A stretch of 64,000 nucleotides of DNA from JAKACA01 sp049510975. Its GTDB lineage: Bacteria > Actinomycetota > Acidimicrobiia > Acidimicrobiales > Bog-793. Positions within the stretch are counted from its first letter, which is position 1; each line of letters opens with the position of its first letter. The notes below the pieces were generated by a model. The model searched no databases. It was not told where the DNA came from and saw nothing but the letters and a program-made list of their open reading frames with translations. Shown in pieces: positions 56,835-64,000 of this stretch. Location: assembly GCA_049510975.1 (NCBI GenBank), contig JBEKYM010000011.1:1-64000 (forward strand), read 5' to 3'. Made by a program: the position numbers and the translations under genes.

Positions 56835-57261
56835 CTCGGACCGAGCAGTGTCGTATCGGGCTCGTCGGGCTCGTCCGGCTCACGTCTCATCAGCACTCGT
56901 CAGTTCCTCGTGCCGGCGTCGCAGGCGGCTGCGACAGGCGGCGGTCGATCCGTCACAGGCTTAGCACGCGCGAGGTCGAGTCCCGGCTGCGGGACGGCCT
57001 CTTGGGCCGGAGTCCCACGTGGCGGGGACTTTCGGCCCTAGCCCTGGCTCCGGGGCACCCGCATCATGGTTTCATGACTCGAAAGGTGTCGTGGATGAGC
57101 TCTCCGACACCGAGTCCAAGTTCTGCCTTCGTCGTCCAAGTGCAATCCGCCCCGACCGGCCGACGACCGGTCCCACTCGGGGCCGCGAGCGCTTCAGCTG
57201 CACTGCGCGCTCGATGCTTGCGAGCACGGGTCGGAAGACGTGAGCAGAAGGGAGCCAGAGC
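56835..57261. other. 427-base intergenic region upstream of gdhA
   Basis: No gene recognised. It holds GGGCTCGTC in two tandem copies around 56867-56885 and short inverted repeats such as ACCGG/CCGGT about 100 bases before gdhA. Divergent promoters for the PGK-like gene and gdhA must lie here, but no clear -10/-35 pair is visible. Confidence 0.45.
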
Positions 57262-58617
57262 ATGACCTACATCGAACGCGTACTCAGCGAAGTGGAGCGC
57301 AAGAACCCTGGCGAGGCGGAGTTCCACCAGGCCGTCAACGAGGTCTACACGTCGCTCGCACCTGTTCTGGCGGAGCATCACGAGTACGAGCAAGCCAAGA
57401 TCCTCGAGCGAATGGCCGAGCCGGAGCGCGTGATCATCTTCCGCGTGCCGTGGGTCGACGACGAGGGCGAGATCCAGATCAACCGCGGCTTTCGCGTGCA
57501 GATGAACAGCGCCATCGGCCCCTACAAGGGCGGTCTGCGCTTTCACCCGACTGTCTACCTCGGGCTGTTGAAGTTCCTCGCCTTCGAGCAGGTGTTGAAG
57601 AACTCCCTCACGACATTGCCGATGGGCGGCGCCAAAGGCGGCTCCGACTTCGACCCGAAGGGCCGCAGTGACGCCGAGGTCCGACGCTTCTGCCAGTCCT
57701 TCATGAGCGAGCTGTTCCGCCACATCGGTCAGTACACCGACGTGCCTGCGGGCGACATCGGCGTCGGCACTCGCGAGATCGGCTACCTCTTCGGCCAGTA
57801 CAAGCGCATCTCCAACGAGTTCGGCGGAACGCTGACGGGGAAGGGCTACGGGTGGGGCGGTTCCCTCGTGCGCCCGGAAGCGACTGGCTACGGCGCCGTC
57901 TACTTCGCCGAGGAGATGCTCGCCACCCGCTCGGAGAGCCTGCAGGGCAAGACTTGTCTCGTCTCGGGCAGCGGCAACGTGGCTCAGTACACGGCCGAGA
58001 AGCTCATCGCCATGGGCGCCAAGCCGATCACCTTGTCCGACTCGAGCGGCTTCGTCTACGACGCCGACGGCATCGACGAGGAGAAGCTGGCTTTCGTCAT
58101 GGACTTGAAGAACCTCCGGCGCGGTCGCATCTCCGAGTACGCCGCCCAGTACCCCCGAGCGACGTTCACGGCTGCCACCGGCGGCGACGCCAACCCGCTC
58201 TGGGCCGTCCCGGCTGACTGCGCCTTCCCGTCAGCGACCCAGAACGAGATCAACGGCAAGGACGCCGCCAACCTTGTCGGCAACGGGATCGTTGCCGTCA
58301 CCGAGGGTGCCAACATGCCGACGATGCCGGACGGAGTCGAGCAGTTCCGCAGTGGCGGCGTCCTCTTCGGGCCCGGCAAAGCGGCCAATGCCGGAGGCGT
58401 GACCGTCTCTGGTCTCGAGATGTCGCAAGACAGCCTCCACCTGCAGTGGACAAGGGAGCAGGTGGACGAGCGCCTGCACTCGATCATGGCTGCGATCCAC
58501 GCCCATGCCCGCGAGGCCGCCGAGCAATACGGCAAGCCCGGTGACTACGTCGTCGGTGCGAACATCGCCGGATTTGTGAAGGTCGCAGACGCCATGATCG
58601 ACGAAGCCGTCATCTGA
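57262..58617 (+). CDS. gdhA: NADP-type glutamate dehydrogenase
   Basis: 451-residue hexameric-type glutamate dehydrogenase making glutamate from 2-oxoglutarate and ammonia. Catalytic segments: GPYKGGLRFHPTVYLGLLKF (substrate Lys), LPMGGAKGGSDFDPKGRSDAE (catalytic Lys region), DVPAGDIGVGTREIGYLFGQ (catalytic Asp), and the dinucleotide fold LVSGSGNVAQYTAEKL, followed by SDSSGFVYD, the usual sign of NADP preference. GGGAG lies 8 bases before the ATG. nifJ follows by 27 bases on the same strand, so carbon (2-oxoglutarate/pyruvate) and reductant metabolism may be co-expressed. Confidence 0.97.
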   Translation: MTYIERVLSEVERKNPGEAEFHQAVNEVYTSLAPVLAEHHEYEQAKILERMAEPERVIIFRVPWVDDEGEIQINRGFRVQMNSAIGPYKGGLRFHPTVYLGLLKFLAFEQVLKNSLTTLPMGGAKGGSDFDPKGRSDAEVRRFCQSFMSELFRHIGQYTDVPAGDIGVGTREIGYLFGQYKRISNEFGGTLTGKGYGWGGSLVRPEATGYGAVYFAEEMLATRSESLQGKTCLVSGSGNVAQYTAEKLIAMGAKPITLSDSSGFVYDADGIDEEKLAFVMDLKNLRRGRISEYAAQYPRATFTAATGGDANPLWAVPADCAFPSATQNEINGKDAANLVGNGIVAVTEGANMPTMPDGVEQFRSGGVLFGPGKAANAGGVTVSGLEMSQDSLHLQWTREQVDERLHSIMAAIHAHAREAAEQYGKPGDYVVGANIAGFVKVADAMIDEAVI

Positions 58618-58644
58618 GCGGCCGGACCAACAGGGAGAGAGCGC

Positions 58645-61600
58645 GTGATCGACGGCTTGGAGGAAACCGAGGAGAGAGCCGCCGACGGCGACGCCGAAGG
58701 GCACGCGGAGGCGATGACCTCCGCGTGCATCGACGGCAACGAAGCGGTTGCCCGCGTCGCTCACGCCCTGAGTGAGGCAATCGCCATCTACCCGATCACG
58801 CCGGCTACGCCCATGGGCGAGCACGCCGACGCCTGGTCGGCAGCCGGCCGCCGCAATCTCTGGGGTGTCGTCCCTGAGGTCATCGAGATGCAGTCCGAGG
58901 CTGGAGCAGCCGGCGCCCTCCACGGCATGCTCCAGTCGGGGGCCTTGGCCACGACGTTCACGGCCTCCCAGGGCCTTCTCTTGATGATCCCGAATCTCTT
59001 CAAGATCGCCGGCGAGCTCACGCCGGCAGTGATTCACGTGGCAGCCCGCGCCGTTGCAACCCACGCCTTGTCGATCTTCGGGGACCACAGCGACGTCATG
59101 GCGGCACGCACGACGGGCTGGGCGATGCTGTCGGCCTCATCGGTGCAGGAAGCCCACGACTTCGCCCTGGTCGCTCACGCGGCCACGTTGCGAAGCCGCG
59201 TGCCGTTCCTGCACTTCTTCGACGGCTACCGCACGTCGCACGAGGTCAACAAGATCGCCCTGTTGGCCGAGGCGGACCTCCGGGCGCTGGTTCGGGAGGG
59301 CGACGTCCTTGCTCATCGGGCGCGGCGCCTCACGCCTGACCACCCGGTCCTGCGCGGTTCGGCGCAGAACCCCGACGTGTTCTTCCAGTCGCGCGAAGCC
59401 GTCAACCCGTTCTACGACGCCGTACCGGGCATCGTCGGCCAGGTCATGGATGAGCTCGCCGACCGCACGGGCCGCCGCTATCACGTGGTCGACTACGAAG
59501 GCGACGAAGAGGCGGACCGCGTCGTCGTGATCATGGGCTCGGGTGCGGGCGCCGTCAGCGAGACGGTGCGTGAGCTCGTCCTGCACGGCGAGAAGGTGGG
59601 TTTGCTCACGGTGCGGCTGTTTCGGCCGTTCCCGGCGGCCGAGCTCGTCGCAGCCTTGCCGAAGAGCGTGCGTTCGATTGCCGTGTTCGATCGCACGAAA
59701 GAGCCCGGTGCCACCGGCGAGCCGCTCTATCTCGATGTCAGGACTGCCTTGGCCGAAGCTGGTTGCGAGCAGCCAGCTGTCATCCTCGGCGTGCGATACG
59801 GGCTCTCCAGCAAGGAGTTCACCCCGTCGATGGTGAAGGGCATCTTCGACGAGCTGAAGCAGCCGACCCACCGCCCGCACCTGACCGTCGGCATCGACGA
59901 CGACGTCAGCCACCTGTCCGTGGCGCCCGATGCCAGCTTCGCGGTGCCACGGAGCGCCGTTCAGGCGGTGTTCTTCGGCTTGGGTTCGGACGGAACCGTC
60001 GGCGCAGCCAGATCCTCGGCCAAGATCGTCGGCGACAATACCGATCTGAATGTGCAGGCGTATTTCGTCTACGACTCGCGTAAAGCCGGCTCGGTGACGG
60101 TGTCACACCTGCGGTTCGACGCCGGGCCGATCCGCTCGACCTACCTCATCGAGCAAGCGGACTTCGTTGCCTGCCACGACTTTGCCCTGCTGGCGAAGAT
60201 GAAGATCCTCGACATCGCCCGTCCTGGCGCCACGTTCCTGCTGAACGCGCCCTACCCTCCGGCGGAGGTCTGGGATCACCTCCCCTTCGAGGTGCAACAG
60301 CAGATCATCGACAAGCGGCTGTCCTTCTCGGCCATCGACGCCTATTCGATCGCCCGCGAGGTCGGGCTCGGTGGCCGGGTGAACACGGTCATGCAGCCGT
60401 GTTTCTTCGCCCTCTCGGGGGCCTTGCCAGCCGACGAGGCGATGTCGCTCATGAAGGTTGCCATCGAGAAGGCCTATGGTCGCCGCGGCCAGGCGATGGT
60501 CGACCGCAACTTCGCCGCCGTCGACCAGGCACTCGCCAACCTCACCAAGATCGAGGTTCCGGCTCGAGCGACCTCTCCGGTCCACCGCATGCCACCGATC
60601 GCCGCCGGCGCTCCCGTCTTCGTCCGCCACGTGACATCACGGCTGCTGGCTGGAGAAGGCGACCTACTGCCGGTGAGCGCCATGCCCGTGGACGGCACGT
60701 TCCCCACCGGCACGGGGCGTTTCGAACGGCGTGCCATCGCACAGGAGCTTCCGGTCTGGGACGAGGACCTCTGCACCGACTGCGGCAAGTGCGCCATCGT
60801 GTGCCCGCACGCCGCCATCCGTCTGAAGGTGTACCTGCCGGAGGCACTCGAGGGCGCTCCTGACGGCTTCCAGTCGAAGCCGTTCCGCTCGCACGACCTG
60901 CCCGGTCACCGCTTGAGCGTGCAGGTGGCACCGGACGACTGCACGGGTTGCGGGCTCTGTGTGGACGTGTGTCCCGCCCTCAGCAAAACCGAGATCGGGC
61001 ACAAGTCCCTCGATCTCACGCCAGCCGAGCCCCGGCGAGCGGCCGAGCGGCCGCGCTGGGACTTCTTCCGGGCGATCCCGGAGATCGACCGCCAGCTCGT
61101 GCGCCACGACACGGTGAAGGGGGTGTCGCTGTTGCAGCCGCTCTTCGAGTTCTCCGGCGCCTGCTCGGGATGTGGCGAGACGCCCTACCTGAAGCTGCTC
61201 TCCCAGCTGTTCGGCGACCGCATGATCGTGGCCAACGCCACCGGCTGTTCGTCGATCTTCGGTGGCAACCTCCCGACGACACCGTGGGCGACTGATGACA
61301 AGGGGCGCGGTCCTGCCTGGGCGAACTCGTTGTTCGAGGACAACGCCGAGTTCGGCCTCGGACTCCGTCTCGGGGTCGAGCGGCTGCAGGCCGAGGCGCG
61401 TGAGCTCGTGAAGGAGCTCCGCCCGATGATCGGTGACGGACTGGCGGACGGGCTGCTGGCGCCGACGGTGGCCGAATCGACCGATGAGGTCGCTGTCGCC
61501 GCCCAACGCGCCCTCGTCGAGCAGTTGAAGGAACGGCTCGAGGATCCCGTCACCGGGTCGAGCGCGGCAGCCGAGCGCCTGAAGAGCCTGGCCGACAACC

Positions 61601-62297
61601 TTGTCGAGAAAGTCGTCTGGATCGTCGGCGGCGACGGCTGGGCCTACGACATCGGCTTCTCGGGCCTTGACCACGTGCTTGCTTCGGGTCGTAACGTCAA
61701 CCTGTTGGTGCTCGACACCGAGGTCTACTCGAACACCGGAGGACAGGCGTCGAAGGCGACGCCGCGAGGTGCGACGGCGAAGTTCTCCACGTCCGGCAAG
61801 GCGACCTCGAAGAAGGATCTCGGCGCCGTCGCCCGCGGCTACGGCGACGTCTACGTCGCCCAGGTCGCCCTCGGCGCCGGCGACCTGCAGACGGTGCGAG
61901 CCCTCCTCGAAGCGGCCGCGTGGCCGGGGCCGTCACTGGTCATCGCCTACTGCACCTGCATCGCCCATGGGATCGACATGTCCACCTCGATGAAGCACCA
62001 GAAAGCCGCCGTGGACAGCGGCCACTGGCCCCTGTACCGGTACCACCCCAGCCCGGCGACCGGCACACAGCCGTTCCAGCTCGACTCGAAACCCCCGAGC
62101 ATCCCGGTGCGCGACTTCGAGCTGGCGGAGTTGCGTTTCTCGACGCTTTCTCACGACGACCCGGAGCACAGCCGCCATTTGCTGGCACTGGCTCAGGCAG
62201 ATGTCGACGAACGCTGGCAGTACTACGAACAATTGGCAGGCGAGACGCGCAGCGTCCCGCACGACGATGGCGACGAAGCCATGGATGGAGGTGCCGA

Positions 62298-62301
<4 letters not shown>
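58645..62301 (+). CDS. nifJ: Pyruvate:ferredoxin (flavodoxin) oxidoreductase
   Basis: 1218-residue single-chain PFOR that converts pyruvate and CoA to acetyl-CoA, CO2 and reduced ferredoxin/flavodoxin. Domains: ACIDGNEAVARVAHALSEAI with AIYPITPATPMGE (domain I), transketolase-C-like domain II (~265-400), POR gamma domain (~430-640), two [4Fe-4S] sites (CTDCGKCAIVCP ~711-722 and CTGCGLCVDVCP ~768-779), and TPP domain with CSGCGETPYLKLL, GCSSIFGGNLPTTPW, GGDGWAYDIGFSGLDHVLAS and EVYSNTGGQASKATPRGA. GTG start with GGGAGAG; the first ~25 residues are extra, so internal ATG 58714 is an alternative. Overlaps the PLP gene (ATGA). Confidence 0.97.
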
Positions 62302-63796
<1,495 letters not shown>

Positions 63797-63800
<4 letters not shown>

Positions 63801-64000
63801 CACACGACGAGCTCCCGAGCCTGATGGTGTGCCGCGGGTGCGGCACAACGCTCGAGGCGCTCGAGCCCTATCCGTTTGCCTGCCCGCACCGGGACGACGG
63901 CGCCGATCACGTCGTGCACCGTGTGCTCGACGCCGAGACGTTGGTGTTCCCGGGCGGCACAGGGGACGCCAACCCGTTCATACGGTTCCGGACGCTGCTG
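63797..64000 (+). CDS. Threonine synthase-like PLP enzyme with N-terminal zinc ribbon (partial)
   Basis: First 68 residues of a gene cut by the right edge. It begins VTHDELPSLMVCRGCGTTLEAL, with CRGCG and a later CPHRDDG as a probable zinc ribbon, then VVHRVLDAETLVFP and ANPFIRFRTLL, which resembles the PxxRYxxLL entry of threonine synthase-like proteins where the substrate-binding Ser/Arg lies. GTG overlaps the previous stop. The catalytic Lys is beyond the window, so the assignment rests on this N-terminal pattern and the paralogous neighbour. Confidence 0.7.

Overview
The window is a gene-dense, high-GC stretch from an actinobacterium. The evidence is the pervasive GTG/TTG starts, 1-8 base gene overlaps, many leaderless genes with a TANNNT box about six bases before the start codon, and families typical of the phylum (DinB/DUF664 proteins, GAF-ANTAR regulators, MFS-MarR fusions, a DUF6390-type hydrogenase partner). 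Non-redundant content such as pyruvate:ferredoxin oxidoreductase and a group 3b-like hydrogenase would fit an Acidimicrobiia-like lineage, but that placement is inference. I see no tRNA, rRNA, insertion sequence, phage gene or CRISPR array.

Left (1-7445): a minus-strand nucleoside catabolism operon, cdd-deoA-add-deoC-ALDH-ALDH. It deaminates cytidine and adenosine nucleosides, phosphorolyses pyrimidine nucleosides, splits deoxyribose-5-phosphate and probably oxidises the acetaldehyde. Upstream lie a PPOX-fold flavoprotein and an SDR that lacks the usual catalytic Tyr/Lys. 7700-11886: two leaderless DinB proteins, a C-terminal rtcB remnant, an MFS pump fused to a MarR-like domain, and a VOC protein. 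11896-17481: an orphan FtsX-type permease and a MarR regulator divergent from aconitase, with a perfect 20-bp palindrome between them. 17698-23382: isochorismatase-like protein, patatin, a VOC/DinB-TPR/methyltransferase operon, an AraC regulator and chrA.

23503-28824 is a signalling island: PAS-GAF histidine kinase, REC-EAL c-di-GMP phosphodiesterase, a structured leader, a STAS protein and two GAF-ANTAR proteins, closed by a hairpin. 28967-41348 holds another DinB, an MFS carrier, an RsbRD-like protein, an Ala-rich coiled coil, a sedolisin, a long-chain acyl-CoA synthetase, a DesK/NarL-type two-component pair, a DinB/CTP-synthase-like pair and a LysR regulator with an operator over its own start.

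41728-48810: a compact [NiFe]-hydrogenase operon (beta, cyclic-nucleotide-binding protein, gamma, delta, alpha, protease, HypC, DUF6390-like) from a leaderless promoter, facing a universal stress protein. 48906-53935: an MFS pump, a GGDEF protein, a second Usp, an L,D-transpeptidase lipoprotein and an AsnC-type ligand-binding protein. 54039-64000: an NCS1 permease with a hairpin leader, a strongly diverged phosphoglycerate kinase paralogue, NADP-type glutamate dehydrogenase, pyruvate:ferredoxin oxidoreductase and two coupled PLP-fold enzymes, the last cut by the window end. The hydrogenase gamma subunit, PFOR, GDH and stress proteins suggest a metabolism that manages reductant under low oxygen or starvation; this is inference from content.
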